From positions 1-64,000 of the forward strand of contig JADJJZ010000015.1 of NCBI GenBank assembly GCA_016706255.1: 64,000 bases of DNA, given 5' to 3'. Below the pieces are notes generated by a model. That model saw nothing but the letters and a program-made list of their open reading frames with translations, had not been told where the DNA came from and did no database searches. The stretch's first letter is position 1; each line of letters begins with the position of its first letter. The position numbers and the translations under genes were made by a program. This DNA comes from Bacteroidota bacterium. GTDB lineage: Bacteria; Bacteroidota; Bacteroidia; Chitinophagales; BACL12. Of the stretch, positions 24,927-35,082 are shown in pieces.

Positions 24927-27263
24927 TTAATGTGTTGTATTTACATAGTATTTGAAGTACTTACATTCATTGATTAAGGCTTTGTAGAATTCGGTATTAT
25001 TGTAGTTAGTGTTCAAATCGGCAAAACTTTTCTGGTAGCTTCTTTTACGGCCATTTTTATTATATTCATCATAATCTGATGACAGGTAATAAAATGTTTG
25101 TTCACATTTTGCCATCATAAAAACGTTTAATGCAGCAAATTCTTTGTTGTGTGTATTGAGTACCGCCTGTTTATAATAAAACAGCGCATCACTACAATTA
25201 TCTGTACCAAAAAAATGGCAGTTTTCGTTGTAATATTCATCTTCAGATGTAAAACAATAATCATTTTTGAAGTGACTTCCGGCATACCAAGTATTCCCAA
25301 ATCGGGAAGTGTTATAATATACATTTCCAAGTTGATTGTAAATACTATCCAATGCGACACCCGGTTGTTTTAGCTCCTTATTTAATTTGATTACGCGATT
25401 ACAAATATCAAGCTTTGTCATTACCGTTTTATATTCCGGGGAAGCATAGTCTATTCCTAAGCAATCGTGAATAGTGGATTTAAAAGGATCGAGTTTGATT
25501 CCGAAAGTTTTTACTGTTGCGGGATTTTCAATTTGCTCCAGATATAATTTTGCTTGGTCCCAGTTTCTTTTTGAAATATTTATTGTGCCAAGTAATTCAT
25601 ATAGTTCGTTTTTACTAAACCCTGCCATTCGTAATAAAAATTCATCAAATGGTGTGGGTGTTTTGTTTTCATAAAATGGAACGAGCTTTGTTAAAACATT
25701 TTCATCCGACTTATAGCGAAAATCAAAGCTTGTTTCATATATTGCAAAACACAGGGCGTTGCGTGCAACGTCGCCATTTTGTTTATACAGGTCACTCAGT
25801 TTTTTCATACTTAAGCGCAATGCATCATTATTATATGTTGTTAGCCATTTATCTGACTCGCCATTTTTTTTAAAAGCAGCAAGCCATTCCAACTCAGGAA
25901 GAACTTCATCAATTGCTACGGAAGATATTTTTTCCATGCTGTTAATTTTATTTAACAACAATAATCTTCTTATTTGGTCATGTAGTTGAATGCTGATGTC
26001 TTTTATTTGAAAAGCTTCATTAAGACAGCGTTCACTTTCCTTATAATTTTTATTTAATGAATACACATATCCAAGGTTACATAACCAGTAGGCTTTGTTT
26101 TTAATTTCATTATGCTGAACTGCTTCGTTGAGCACTTGAATTAATTTATCAGGGCTTGTATAATGTGGACGGGTAATTTTCCAGTTTTGAAAATCACTAT
26201 ATTGATATATGTAGGGCAAATTACGCTGCGGCAAAATATTTCGCTGATATCGTTCAATTTCGCTGGCACAAAGCACTTCCAAGCCCACATGAGTTGGAGC
26301 AAGTTGTAACATTTCGTGTATACTTACGATGGCTGCATTTTTATTTTTTACACCGGTTAAAAACCAAAGATTGGCCTTTTCAGTGTTGTTTTTACATGCA
26401 TTTAATGCAGCGTGCCAAATGGAATCGTTGTCAACATCGAAATCATTAAAACACACATCTCGTCGGGAAGGGCACTTGGTAAAAATATCGGAAAGTATTA
26501 ATAATGCTTTTGGTTTATCATACGCATAGTACATTCCGGCAACATGCACTTCTGCCCAATAATGTAGAACGGAAGTGCTATCATTTTTTAGATATTTTTC
26601 AAATGTTTCTAGTGACTTTTCGCGTTGGTTGTTAACTCTATATTTTCTAACCAATTGATAAGCATAACGGGTTTTTAAAAATGGTGTTTTACACTTTGAA
26701 ATTTGATTTTCACAAAATTTAATTTGATCCGTTAATGAATTTTCCTTTCGGCCTGCTGATTTATTTTGTTCATAATCGTTTTCTTTTTCGGCGGGTGGAG
26801 CAATGTAATTCATATATTCCAAAACATCCAATTGGGTTTTACAACACCAGGCTTTTACTAATGTATTGTTGGCTAATTTTTCAGATAATGGACTCGTGTC
26901 GTCGGCTAAATAATCTTTAATAGAATCAAAGGTGTTTTTATTAGAATTATAAAGCAATTCCCTTAATTCATTTTCGGATATTTTGTGATTGAAATACACA
27001 CTCCATTCATTTAGAATTACTAATTCTTCGTTGATTCCAAAATAGGGATAATTCTTGTTATAAGTTGTATCCGGCGCAATCGTTTCATTTCGCGAGGAAT
27101 GCAAAAAAGGGTAATAAGAAATTGTATTGTCAACACATTGGTCATATGGTTTTATAACAGACTCATTTCCCGGCCAATAATGTAAACACGCATAAGCAAT
27201 CGAACAACATGAAATCGCCAAACCACTAATTAAAATCGTCAAAAATTTTTTCGAAATTTTCAT
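24927..27263 (-). CDS. Large exported protein of unknown function (paralogue pair)
   Basis: About 778 residues from ATG 27263 (MKISKKFLTILISGLAISCC), which places a signal peptide at the N terminus; an in-frame ATG 30 bp further up would put residues before it. The body has TPR-like repeats (FLKTRYAYQLVRKYRVNNQR, YWAEVHVAGMYYAYDKPKAL, DSIYNQLGNVYYNTSRFGNT) and the same conserved C terminus as its neighbour (ALNVFMMAKCEQTFYYLSSD ... CKYFKYYVNTTH). The two are clearly duplicated genes. The start overlaps the end of the upstream lipoprotein gene by about 37 bp in another frame. The function is unknown; a tightly linked set of three exported proteins suggests a common envelope complex. Confidence 0.65.
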   Translation of the reverse strand: MKISKKFLTILISGLAISCCSIAYACLHYWPGNESVIKPYDQCVDNTISYYPFLHSSRNETIAPDTTYNKNYPYFGINEELVILNEWSVYFNHKISENELRELLYNSNKNTFDSIKDYLADDTSPLSEKLANNTLVKAWCCKTQLDVLEYMNYIAPPAEKENDYEQNKSAGRKENSLTDQIKFCENQISKCKTPFLKTRYAYQLVRKYRVNNQREKSLETFEKYLKNDSTSVLHYWAEVHVAGMYYAYDKPKALLILSDIFTKCPSRRDVCFNDFDVDNDSIWHAALNACKNNTEKANLWFLTGVKNKNAAIVSIHEMLQLAPTHVGLEVLCASEIERYQRNILPQRNLPYIYQYSDFQNWKITRPHYTSPDKLIQVLNEAVQHNEIKNKAYWLCNLGYVYSLNKNYKESERCLNEAFQIKDISIQLHDQIRRLLLLNKINSMEKISSVAIDEVLPELEWLAAFKKNGESDKWLTTYNNDALRLSMKKLSDLYKQNGDVARNALCFAIYETSFDFRYKSDENVLTKLVPFYENKTPTPFDEFLLRMAGFSKNELYELLGTINISKRNWDQAKLYLEQIENPATVKTFGIKLDPFKSTIHDCLGIDYASPEYKTVMTKLDICNRVIKLNKELKQPGVALDSIYNQLGNVYYNTSRFGNTWYAGSHFKNDYCFTSEDEYYNENCHFFGTDNCSDALFYYKQAVLNTHNKEFAALNVFMMAKCEQTFYYLSSDYDEYNKNGRKRSYQKSFADLNTNYNNTEFYKALINECKYFKYYVNTTH

Positions 27264-28258
27264 GGGTATAATTTTGTAAAATAATTGTGTCAAGATGATA
27301 TAAAATGATATTTCTATCGGCAGGAGGAAGTTCCTTCGATAACTGTTGTGCAGCCTGTAAAGTTAATTCGGGGGTCATGGTTTCAAGTTTTAAAATATTG
27401 CCTTCTACAAAAAATTGACCGCTGAAATAAAAATTGCTTTTAGCTGCATACAGGTTTTCACTTTTTTTTATAAAATACTTTTCATCTACCTGTGCCGGAT
27501 AAAGGGGATAAAATATTTTCATTAATTCCTGTCCGTCAAACAACAGGCCCCAACTATAACAGGGCAATGCAGCATCCAAAGGAAGCGGGTATTCGCTGAT
27601 ACGGTTGGTGTATAATTCTGCTGTGGCAGCATCATAAATGGAATTTTCAGCAGAAATATCTTCAATATTGCCCATATTGTAAAACATAAGCATACCGCGG
27701 TTTACCGGTGGAATTCCGGTTTGTTCGGCATATTTTATCTGATGTAAACGTATGGTTGCACTCCACAAAGTATTTTTCCAGTCGGGAAAATTTTTCATGG
27801 TACTGATTAACAGAAAATAATTTTCGCGGGTAGATTCGGTCCAGTCGCAATCAAGTTGAATTTCCTGAGGCGTTGTTATTTTATTTGTCTCAATAACACC
27901 CTGAATCCGTTTTGAAATTTTTTTGCGCGAGCATTGTCGTTTGAGCTGAATCCAGGTGTGACAGGGTTTCGTTTGTAATAAATACTACCGGTATAATTTC
28001 AATGCCCGCGGGTATTTCGGATGAAAAATGAATATCTGCAACCGGTGATGGCTGGGCTGTAGCCTTATCCCAATTAACATCAAAAAATTTTACGTAGAGT
28101 TTATTTATTTCAAGTGAGGTGAGGGTGTTCAGGGTTTCATTAGAAAGCGTAAAATCCTGCTGCCAGTAATAAAAACACCTGTTTACTATAGATTTATCTT
28201 TATTACAGCCGATTAATGAAAATGAAAAAATGCAAAATAACCCAATCCACAAACGCAT
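27226..28258 (-). CDS. Lipoprotein of unknown function, first gene of the three-gene unit (one frameshift)
   Basis: The N-terminal frame (from 28258) begins MRLWIGLFCIFSFSLIGCNK, a clear lipobox (L-I-G-C at residue 18). It reads NRCFYYWQQDFTLSNETLNT and LYVKFFDVNWDKATAQPSPV, then breaks at a run of seven A (plus-strand T run near 27915-27921). With six A it continues as KISKRIQGVIETNKITTPQE and QLDCDWTESTRENYFLLIST, to the end (FEKIFDDFN) at 27226. The repaired protein has about 344 residues. DCDWTESTRENYF and the PVNRGMLMFYNMGN-like core look like a TIM-barrel-type glycan-active fold, but I cannot assign a family. Confidence 0.6.
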
Positions 28259-28307
28259 GAATCAAAGTTCGGAAACATTTTGGTAATTGGCCATCAAACC
28301 CGGGCAT

Positions 28308-28334
28308 AAAAAAATCCCCGCCGTAGCGAGGATT
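28308..28334 (-). terminator. Rho-independent terminator of the PspC operon
   Basis: On the minus strand AATCCTCGC-TACG-GCGGGGATT is followed by a T run; one mismatch in the stem. It closes the unit that ends at 28382. Confidence 0.75.
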
Positions 28335-28381
28335 ATAACACATATTAAATACATCTTTATAAATAAACCTGCTAAACAGGT

Positions 28382-28930
28382 TTAATCATCTTCTTCAGCA
28401 TCTTCACCTGCTTCTCCCCCTCCTTGCTCTGCTGCATTATTTGCCGGCGTTGTTTTGCTGCTGCCGATATTTATTTCACCCCGTATTTCACTATGACGTA
28501 TTTCACCACCGGTTAAACCAACGTAACTCATATATCCCGAACTGGCAATGGCACCAACAAAAGTTGCAATCAGTAAAAATTTAGCAGCTTTTGGAAATTT
28601 GAGTTTTGCAATTCCTGCGCAGGCAGCAAAAATGCCGGTTATTAATATAATTTTTAAGCCTATAGATGCTGCATCTTCATGTGTATGTATACTTTGATGG
28701 GACACACCTGCAATTTCTTCAACCATTTCTTCAGCACCTTCACCGGTGTTATTTGCAATAATTGCCGTAACAGCACCGATTATTAAAAGCAGAAATGCAG
28801 CATTATTGAGGTTACTTTTTTTGAACACTAAATTCAAAACAAGGAACAGTGTGCCCATTATACTAAGTATAATCGGGAAATGGTTAATCAAAAGGTGCCA
28901 GTGGGCGGTACTAATTTGCATAATATTCAT
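28382..28930 (-). CDS. Small membrane protein, DUF2231-like
   Basis: 182 residues with four hydrophobic segments (about 15-33, 42-60, 88-108, 115-135). The first is preceded by the His-rich start MQISTAHWHLLINHFPIILS, the HW-x-x-INHFPI pattern of DUF2231-type proteins, and a HTHED loop lies before the third. The C-terminal tail is very acidic and Gly/Ala-rich (GGGEAGEDAEEDD). It lies 57 bp after the PspC gene and ends at a terminator, so it is likely the last gene of the padR-pspC unit. Function unknown; the His residues could bind heme or metal. Confidence 0.55.
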   Translation of the reverse strand: MNIMQISTAHWHLLINHFPIILSIMGTLFLVLNLVFKKSNLNNAAFLLLIIGAVTAIIANNTGEGAEEMVEEIAGVSHQSIHTHEDAASIGLKIILITGIFAACAGIAKLKFPKAAKFLLIATFVGAIASSGYMSYVGLTGGEIRHSEIRGEINIGSSKTTPANNAAEQGGGEAGEDAEEDD

Positions 28931-28987
28931 TTTTATTTAAAGTTATAAAATTAATTATTTCACTTTAAATATGCCTTATTTGAAATA

Positions 28988-30556
28988 TTAATTAACCGGT
29001 TTTAAACCTGTTGATGTCATTTTGAGTTTGTTGTTGAATAATTCAATGTCTTTTAACCCGGCAGTATATTCATTGTGGTCGAGATAAAAATCCAGTGCAT
29101 CATCGATCACAATATTTTTATTTTGCGGAACACGGATTAAAATTTCCACCGATTGATCGCGCCATTTTTCAGTTTCACCTATTGTAACTAATGAAGGAAT
29201 ATTGATTACTGAATCAGATGATTGAATTACGTTATAGTTAAAAAATTGTGCATTGTTTTTTGCATTGGCCCGGTCGTAACCTCTTGCTGTTTTATTTATT
29301 ATAACAACAAATGCGGTGTCCAGACTTTTTTCTATTTCTATATTTATTTGTTTAAATATCAGACTGTCGTCTTCATGATCTTTTTTGATGCTCCAGTTTA
29401 CAATTGAATTGTCGCTTAAGGGTAATTTCACAGACTGCAGTTTTACATACATGGTTTCCGAAACCGGTTGTGTTAATTGTAATTTGGCGCTTACAGCTGA
29501 TTCATATTTAAAATTTCTGCCAATGGTGATGCCGAGGTAAATTACTACCAATAAACAAGCGGTCCATAATAAACCCAATGAGGCGCTTACAAATTTTGTT
29601 TTGCGTTTAACACCCAACAGATATTTCACACTGGAAAAAATAATTCCGATAAGCGGGATAATAAACAATGCTATAGCACAGGTAATTAACAGCCAAGCCT
29701 GGTCAGAGCCTTCGGTAATGTGATTGCCAAAAAATTGAATTTCTGAAAAGTCGCTACCCCAGTTGGTTAATAATTCGATACCGGTTACAACAACAATTAA
29801 AAGGGAAACAATTAATGCACCGAATACAAATATTTTTACGACAGTTTGAAAAACTGGTCTCAGTGTTTGAGCAACGTCTTCAATAAAATCGCCTGCATTA
29901 CGTTTAGTTTTGTCGATATGCTCTTTTGAAAAAGTTTGTTTTACTTCTTCACCAAATTCATTTACTTTTTTACCAAATTGTTTGGCACCGTCTTTCACTG
30001 TTTTTTCGATGTTATTGATATCGATTTTTTCACCGCGCATTTCTAATTTTTCTGCTGTTGTTTTTGCTTCAGGAATTATTGCCCAAAGAATAATATATAA
30101 CAGAAACCCTGTTCCGGCTGCAAAAAATGAAACTAAAAAGGCTAAACGAATCCACAAAGGATCAATATCGAACCTTGCTCCGAAACCTGCGCATACACCA
30201 CCTAATACATTATTTTCTTTATCTCGGAAAAATTTACTGCCACCGGTTTTATAAACAGGTTCTTCGTAGGTATTTGTTTTTTCGAATTGTTCTGTATTTC
30301 CGTCGAAGTCTTCCGGTTTTCCCATTACGCTGATTATTTCTTCAACGTGTTTACCGGTAATAGCACCACGTTCACCAACGCGTTCATACATGAGTTCGGC
30401 AATGCGATGTTCAATATCTTTTATTATTTCATCCCCATCGGGCGAATTTTGATATTTTCTGCGGATACTATTTAAATAGTTATCCAATTGCTGATAGGCA
30501 GATTCATCTATCTGGAATACGACGCCACCAATATTTACATATAATAGCTTGTTCAT
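28988..30556 (-). CDS. PspC-domain membrane protein
   Basis: 522 residues. The N-terminal region (about 1-90) binds the IGG/DxEH-type helical part (MNKLLYVNIGGVVFQIDESA). A PspC domain follows (about 105-165): KFFRDKENNVLGGVCAGFGA then PLWIRLAFLVSFFAAGTGFL and AIIPEA. Three more hydrophobic segments lie at about 240-260, 290-312 and 325-348, and a C-terminal periplasmic beta-rich domain ends the protein. In Bacteroidota such PspC proteins sit in an operon behind a small PadR regulator and are part of an envelope-stress response. The start codon overlaps the padR stop by 4 bp. Confidence 0.85.
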   Translation of the reverse strand: MNKLLYVNIGGVVFQIDESAYQQLDNYLNSIRRKYQNSPDGDEIIKDIEHRIAELMYERVGERGAITGKHVEEIISVMGKPEDFDGNTEQFEKTNTYEEPVYKTGGSKFFRDKENNVLGGVCAGFGARFDIDPLWIRLAFLVSFFAAGTGFLLYIILWAIIPEAKTTAEKLEMRGEKIDINNIEKTVKDGAKQFGKKVNEFGEEVKQTFSKEHIDKTKRNAGDFIEDVAQTLRPVFQTVVKIFVFGALIVSLLIVVVTGIELLTNWGSDFSEIQFFGNHITEGSDQAWLLITCAIALFIIPLIGIIFSSVKYLLGVKRKTKFVSASLGLLWTACLLVVIYLGITIGRNFKYESAVSAKLQLTQPVSETMYVKLQSVKLPLSDNSIVNWSIKKDHEDDSLIFKQINIEIEKSLDTAFVVIINKTARGYDRANAKNNAQFFNYNVIQSSDSVINIPSLVTIGETEKWRDQSVEILIRVPQNKNIVIDDALDFYLDHNEYTAGLKDIELFNNKLKMTSTGLKPVN

Positions 30557-30897
30557 TGTTGAGAGGTATTTAAGGTTTTTGTGTTGATTGATACAGCATG
30601 CGCTAATTCATGCCAGGTTTTATTTAATTCAGTCAGAAATAATCGGCCGTTATCAGTCAACTGATAATATTTGCGGGGTGGTCCTGAATTACTTTCCACC
30701 CATTTGTAGCTTAGAAGTTCCATTGTTTTTAATCTGTTAAGCAAGGGATATACGGTTCCCTCAGCTACCAACAAATTACTTTCCTTGAGCCGGTTAATCA
30801 CATCTGTCGGGTAGATCTCCCCTTCATTTATGATGGCCAGGATACAATACTCCAGCACACCTTTTCGCATTTGAGCCTGAGCATTTTCTACATTCAT
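30553..30897 (-). CDS. PadR-family transcriptional regulator
   Basis: About 114 residues from ATG 30897 (MNVENAQAQMRKGVLEYCIL). PadR winged helix: GVLEYCILAIINEGEIYPTD, VINRLKESNLLVAEGTVYPL, LNRLKTMELLSYKWVESNSG and the wing PPRKYYQLTDNGR. An in-frame ATG at 30915 is excluded because the -7 box lies inside it. PadR proteins of this short class repress their own operon and are released on membrane stress. The dyad at 30922-30941 covers the likely -33 region, so self-repression is inferred. A nearly identical dyad precedes creD, 32 kb away. Confidence 0.88.
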   Translation of the reverse strand: MNVENAQAQMRKGVLEYCILAIINEGEIYPTDVINRLKESNLLVAEGTVYPLLNRLKTMELLSYKWVESNSGPPRKYYQLTDNGRLFLTELNKTWHELAHAVSINTKTLNTSQQ

Positions 30898-30901
30898 GGT
30901 G

Positions 30902-30909
30902 CAAACATA
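30902..30909 (-). promoter_or_regulatory. -7 promoter box of padR
   Basis: On the minus strand TATGTTTG fits TAnnTTTG and stands 4 nt before ATG 30897, again predicting a leaderless mRNA. A TTG about 20 bp upstream falls within the operator dyad. Confidence 0.65.
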
Positions 30910-30921
30910 GTGCATAAACTT

Positions 30922-30941
30922 GAACTATGCAATACATAGTA
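30922..30941 (-). promoter_or_regulatory. PadR operator of the padR-pspC operon
   Basis: Plus strand GAACTATGCAATACATAGTA: dyad ACTATG-CAATA-CATAGT with perfect 6-bp arms. It overlaps the -33 region of padR. The sequence matches the creD site at 62958-62977 at 18 of 20 bases, the two changes being symmetric. Confidence 0.8.
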
Positions 30942-31159
30942 GCATGTTTATACTGGTTCTAGGCGTTAAATTTTTGTTAAAATGGCATGTAAATTGCCTG
31001 ATTGTAGTGTAATATATTGATAATCAAGTAATTATAATTAGATAAAAGACAGCGCTTTGGTCAAGAAATTGATAAAAATATTTTTTTCGGCACGCCAATT
31101 GCGCAAGCCGCAGACAACTTATTGGGTAATATTCCTATCTTCATAGCATAATACCACTT

Positions 31160-31738
31160 ATGAAGACAGCTTTATTTTACGCTTTAATGGCTTTATGCCT
31201 GGTTGGTTGTAATTTGGAACGTAACCTCCAACAAACTGCTGTTTACGAGCCGGTTGTTAGTGCAGTTCAAAGTGACAGTCATTCAACTCCTATTATTACA
31301 ATGGGCAATCAGCCCTCCGGAATTGAAGCGGTGGAGCCAATAGCAGAATCAACTGATTTTTACACAGAAGCACCTGTTGCAAGTATTGTTAAAGAAGAGG
31401 AGGAAGCAATAATTGAATCACCTAAAGCCATAAAATCAGAACACACAACCACAAAATCTATATTTGATTATAAAATTCAATCACCTGATCAGGAAGTAAA
31501 TACGAATGCAATAATTGGATTTGTACTCAGTATTTTCCCTGTAATACCCGTAATTGGAAATATTGTAGGAATTGTATGTTGTATAAATGCGCTGAATGAG
31601 ATTAATAATAATCCTGATACTTATTCCGGTAAAGGTTTGGCAACTTTTGGATTGATATTAAATATTCTTTCTATGGTTGTATTAACCGTGGTAATTTTGT
31701 TTGCTTTAGGCATTTTGGTTTTTAATCAGACACCCTGA
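31160..31738 (+). CDS. DUF4190-domain lipoprotein
   Basis: 192 residues. A lipoprotein signal (MKTALFYALMALCLVGCNLE, L-V-G-C lipobox) is followed by a low-complexity linker rich in Glu and Ser. A DUF4190 domain at about 115-190 has two hydrophobic segments (IIGFVLSIFPVIPVIGNIVG and FGLILNILSMVVLTVVILFA) with the NPDTYSGKGLATF pattern between them. Family function is unknown; it is an inner-membrane tethered protein. Confidence 0.65.
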   Translation: MKTALFYALMALCLVGCNLERNLQQTAVYEPVVSAVQSDSHSTPIITMGNQPSGIEAVEPIAESTDFYTEAPVASIVKEEEEAIIESPKAIKSEHTTTKSIFDYKIQSPDQEVNTNAIIGFVLSIFPVIPVIGNIVGIVCCINALNEINNNPDTYSGKGLATFGLILNILSMVVLTVVILFALGILVFNQTP

Positions 31739-31742
31739 TTAT

Positions 31743-32425
31743 TTAATTATCATGAAATGCCATAATTAGTTTAAAGGTTGGCATTATCAAAGCCTGGTTT
31801 GGACCATCATCAACTAATCCGCCACTATGATGCCAATCGCCAATAGGATAACCATAAGTAAAACCTAATTGAAATCCCCATCCAAACCCACCGGTTTTTC
31901 TTTTTCATATTTGTCGTTGCCGGAAAAAAATATGGTATTAATTGCCGCGCTGCCAACAACACTGTATTGAATTAAATTGATTTCCTGGAAATGTGAATCC
32001 GTTATTTGAGTTGCAGAAACAGTATTCGTATTTACCGCATTTAAAGTTTGTAAACCAAACCCTAAACCGACAATAGGATAAATTTTATACTTTGGTTTTT
32101 TTATCATTTGATATCCGAATAGCACCAGATAATCATTTGAAAACTGATTAACCTGTAACGAGTCGACATCTATTTTTGCACTAAACGATACATTAAATGA
32201 AAGACCAAATAAGTATTTGTCTTTTCCGCTCATTATTTCACTTCCCAAAATAAAATGATGCGGTGTAATATCGTTTTCAATCTCCGGAAAAAATACAGAT
32301 GCCGTATTAATATCAGCATAACCATAACCTAAATTCAAATTGAAAACGCCTGAAGTAACATCATCTTGTGCAATTAAACATCTGGAAATTACTGATAGCA
32401 ACAAAATAAATAAAATTCTTTTCAT
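31743..32425 (-). CDS. Outer-membrane beta-barrel-like protein (one frameshift near the end)
   Basis: From ATG 32425: signal peptide (MKRILFILLLSVISRCLIAQ) and amphipathic strands (FNLNLGYGYADINTASVFFP, YLVLFGYQMIKKPKYKIYPI, VGLGFGLQTLNAV). The open frame ends with EKEKPVGLDGDFN at 31865. In another frame the natural end is visible: GGFGWGFQLGFTYGYPIGDW, HHSGGLVDDGPNQALIMPTF, KLIMAFHDN, stopping at 31743. A one-base change in the A run near 31895 explains the break. A porin-like or structural barrel is likely. It follows the 32437 gene by 11 bp, so the two form one unit. Confidence 0.6.
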
Positions 32426-32436
32426 GTGATTATTAT

Positions 32437-34228
32437 TTAATGTCGTGTAGATAAACCGATTGTTAAACCCATTCGCACAATTGGACTAAAACGTGTAGGG
32501 GTTCTGTTTTCAAGTAATGGATTATTTAGTAAATAAATATCATTATCATATTCAATTCCACCGCCGTCAAATTTATTATAAGCGGCACCTATTCCGAAAA
32601 AATAATCTACCATGATAAAATTTTCTTCAACATGACCTCCATAATTCAACATTAAATTATAGGATGTTTCGGTTGGGGTAAAAGCGGCCTGATATAAATA
32701 CGTAACACCATCGGCAGTAAACACATCGCTGGTGGTAGGTAAATAATTGCGTTGTACAATTTCGAATAAAGGACCGGCAAATACGCCTTCACTATATTGA
32801 TCACGGTCACCAAATTTAAATGCGATATGTGCGCGATATCCATCCCAATAAGTATCATATCCATCGTAATCGATATCTTTTATGGTAAGATCATCGTATA
32901 TCACATGATTTAAATTAATGAGTTTGTAACTGAATTCAACTCCTATATTGTATAATCCAAAACCAAACACACCGCCATAATCGCGATATTTATTATATCG
33001 AATAATTAATGGTAAAGGATAAATTCCGGCATATACACTAAAATCGAGGTTATCGCGACGCGCCTGTTTAGCCTGCTCCTTTTCATATTCGCGTTGAATT
33101 TCAGCTGCCGCGGCTTCACAATTATTTGACCTTTCTGTAGCTTCATTTCCTTTTGAAGTATTACCATAACGATACCACTTTGTTGCTATATCGCGCCAGC
33201 CGGCACAATCGGTACTGCCTACTCTTGATTCTTGTTGTGCAGTTGCCAATAAACCCAATTCATTGTTATTACTTGCATTTGCAACATCATATGCCTCAAC
33301 TATAAATGTGTAATCATAATATCCGTTGTTAAGTGCTTTTGTATAAAATGGTGCAGCACGCTGGTAATCACCAATACTTTTTAATGCGCCACCTGTTTTG
33401 GCGTAAATCTGACCGTCTTTTACTAATTGCGGATTAGCTGTTGCAAGATTATTGATGAAATTAATTCCTGCTGCATAGCCATAACTTTCTGTTTCTAATA
33501 CAATTGCTTTTTCTGCTTCACCAAGCGTATTATAAACGAGTATTTGGTTAATTGCCATATCAGCCGATTGATTATCGTATTTAGCAATAATTATGGCTGA
33601 ATTAAGGTATTTTGTTGCGATAATATAACGATACCAATATATATCAGTTCGGTATTCAGTTGTGTAATCAAAAACCATTACTTTTTCTGCAAGTGCCATA
33701 CCTTGTTTATGATTACCAACAATCATATACAGTTCACTTAAGGATGCCATAAATTCTAAAATGGTGGGAGCAGCATTTTCCCATGCTATTGAATAATTTT
33801 TATTTTCATATTTATAATTCATTTTAAAATCACTTGGTTGAAAGGCCAACATCGATGATTTAACTACCTCAAATAGTTTCACTGATTCCGTATTATTGCC
33901 CACACGCCCGTACAAATAGGCAAGTTCATGCGTAGTCATTGTTTTAAAGTAATTAGCAACTTTTATATTGTCTGCACTACCAATTTCAATCACCTGATTC
34001 ATGGCAGCATATATGGCATCATGTTTTACGGTAAATTCCCGTAGGAGAGATGCGGTAATATCTTCATTTTTTAGCCCATTTGTTGCGTCACGGTAGCGAT
34101 TGTACATATGTACAGCAGAATCAAGCTGTGTATCGGCAGCGGTATAATTTAAAGTCTGGGCGAAAATTGTATCTCCCCAACCTAAAACAAATAAACAAAC
34201 AAAGGATTACTATACGGTGTATGCGCAT
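32437..34228 (-). CDS. Exported TPR-type protein (one frameshift in the signal peptide)
   Basis: The body (556 codons from 34107) is helical with TPR-like repeats (ATPTILEFMASLSELYMIVG, AGGALKSIGDYQRAAPFYTK) to about residue 340. A barrel-like C-terminal region follows (LDFSVYAGIYPLPLIIRYNK ... FSPIVRMGLTIGLSTRH), ending in an aromatic-to-His terminus typical of outer-membrane insertion. Upstream the signal peptide MRIHRIVILCLFI (ATG 34228) is one base out of frame with GWGDTIFAQTLNYTAADTQL; the shift is near 34180 in a T-rich stretch. With it repaired the gene starts at 34228. The role is unknown. Confidence 0.6.
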
Positions 34229-34368
34229 ATTGGATATTTTAGGCAAATTTAAATGTAAATTCATGATAGCACTAAAACTGATTGTTTTAAATACGGGGAA
34301 AATCCAATATTGCAGACATCGTTTACTGAAATGAACTATTTGGGTTAACATTGCTGTTAAATATTAAA

Positions 34369-35082
34369 ATGAATTCAATGCAGGTAGAAATTTGGTCAGA
34401 TATCATGTGCCCTTTTTGTTACATAGGGAAACGCAGATTTGAAAAGGCTATGGCGACATTTAAAGATGCCGGAGCTATTGAAGTAGTATGGAAGAGTTTT
34501 CAATTGGACCCAAATCAGGAAGATTTACCTGGGAAAAGTATAAATGAATATCTGGCAGAGCGCAAGGGCTGGACAGTTGATTATGCCCGGGAAATGAATA
34601 AATATGTAACCGATATGGCAGCCGCTGAAGGTTTAACCTATGATATGGATAAAGCTGTTGTAGCCAACTCATTTAATGCGCACCGTTTAATTCAAATGGC
34701 GAAAAAAGCAGGCCTCGGTGATGCTGCAGAAGAAGCATTGTTTTATGCCTATTTTACAGAAGGAAAAAATATTAATGATGAACAAACCTTAATACAAATT
34801 GGTGCAAGTATCGGTTTAGCAGAGCAGGCAATTCAGGAAATGCTGGAGAGCGGCATTTATGTAAATGATGTTCGTGCCGAAGCTCAGGAAGCAGGAATGT
34901 TAGGGGCACGGGGAGTTCCGTTTTTTGTATTTAACCGCAAATATGCAATATCCGGTGCTCAGGCCACTGAGGCGTTTACACAGGTATTAGATACTGCATA
35001 TGCAGACTGGAAATTATCGCAAGCAGGAAAAATTGAAGTTGTTAATGATGGTGATATATGTGCTGTTGATGGGGATTGTTAA
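34369..35082 (+). CDS. DsbA-family (FrnE-like) thiol oxidoreductase
   Basis: About 237 residues. The N terminus MNSMQVEIWSDIMCPFCYIG shows the thioredoxin-fold CPFC active site at about residues 14-17; MAAAEGLTYDMDKAVVANSF, NAHRLIQMAKKAG and GARGVPFFVFNRKYAISGAQ (cis-Pro V-P) are hallmarks of the FrnE/2-hydroxychromene-2-carboxylate isomerase-like branch. There is no signal peptide, so it is a cytoplasmic disulfide/thiol oxidoreductase linked in relatives to oxidative stress. In-frame ATGs at 34351, 34369 and 34378 are possible; I prefer 34369. It ends with an extra Cys pair (DICAVDGDC). Confidence 0.85.
   Translation: MNSMQVEIWSDIMCPFCYIGKRRFEKAMATFKDAGAIEVVWKSFQLDPNQEDLPGKSINEYLAERKGWTVDYAREMNKYVTDMAAAEGLTYDMDKAVVANSFNAHRLIQMAKKAGLGDAAEEALFYAYFTEGKNINDEQTLIQIGASIGLAEQAIQEMLESGIYVNDVRAEAQEAGMLGARGVPFFVFNRKYAISGAQATEAFTQVLDTAYADWKLSQAGKIEVVNDGDICAVDGDC

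Noticed and set aside
34351..34377. Start of the DsbA-like gene at ATG 34351
   Set aside because: The additional residues are not part of the thioredoxin fold; 34369 or 34378 is better placed.
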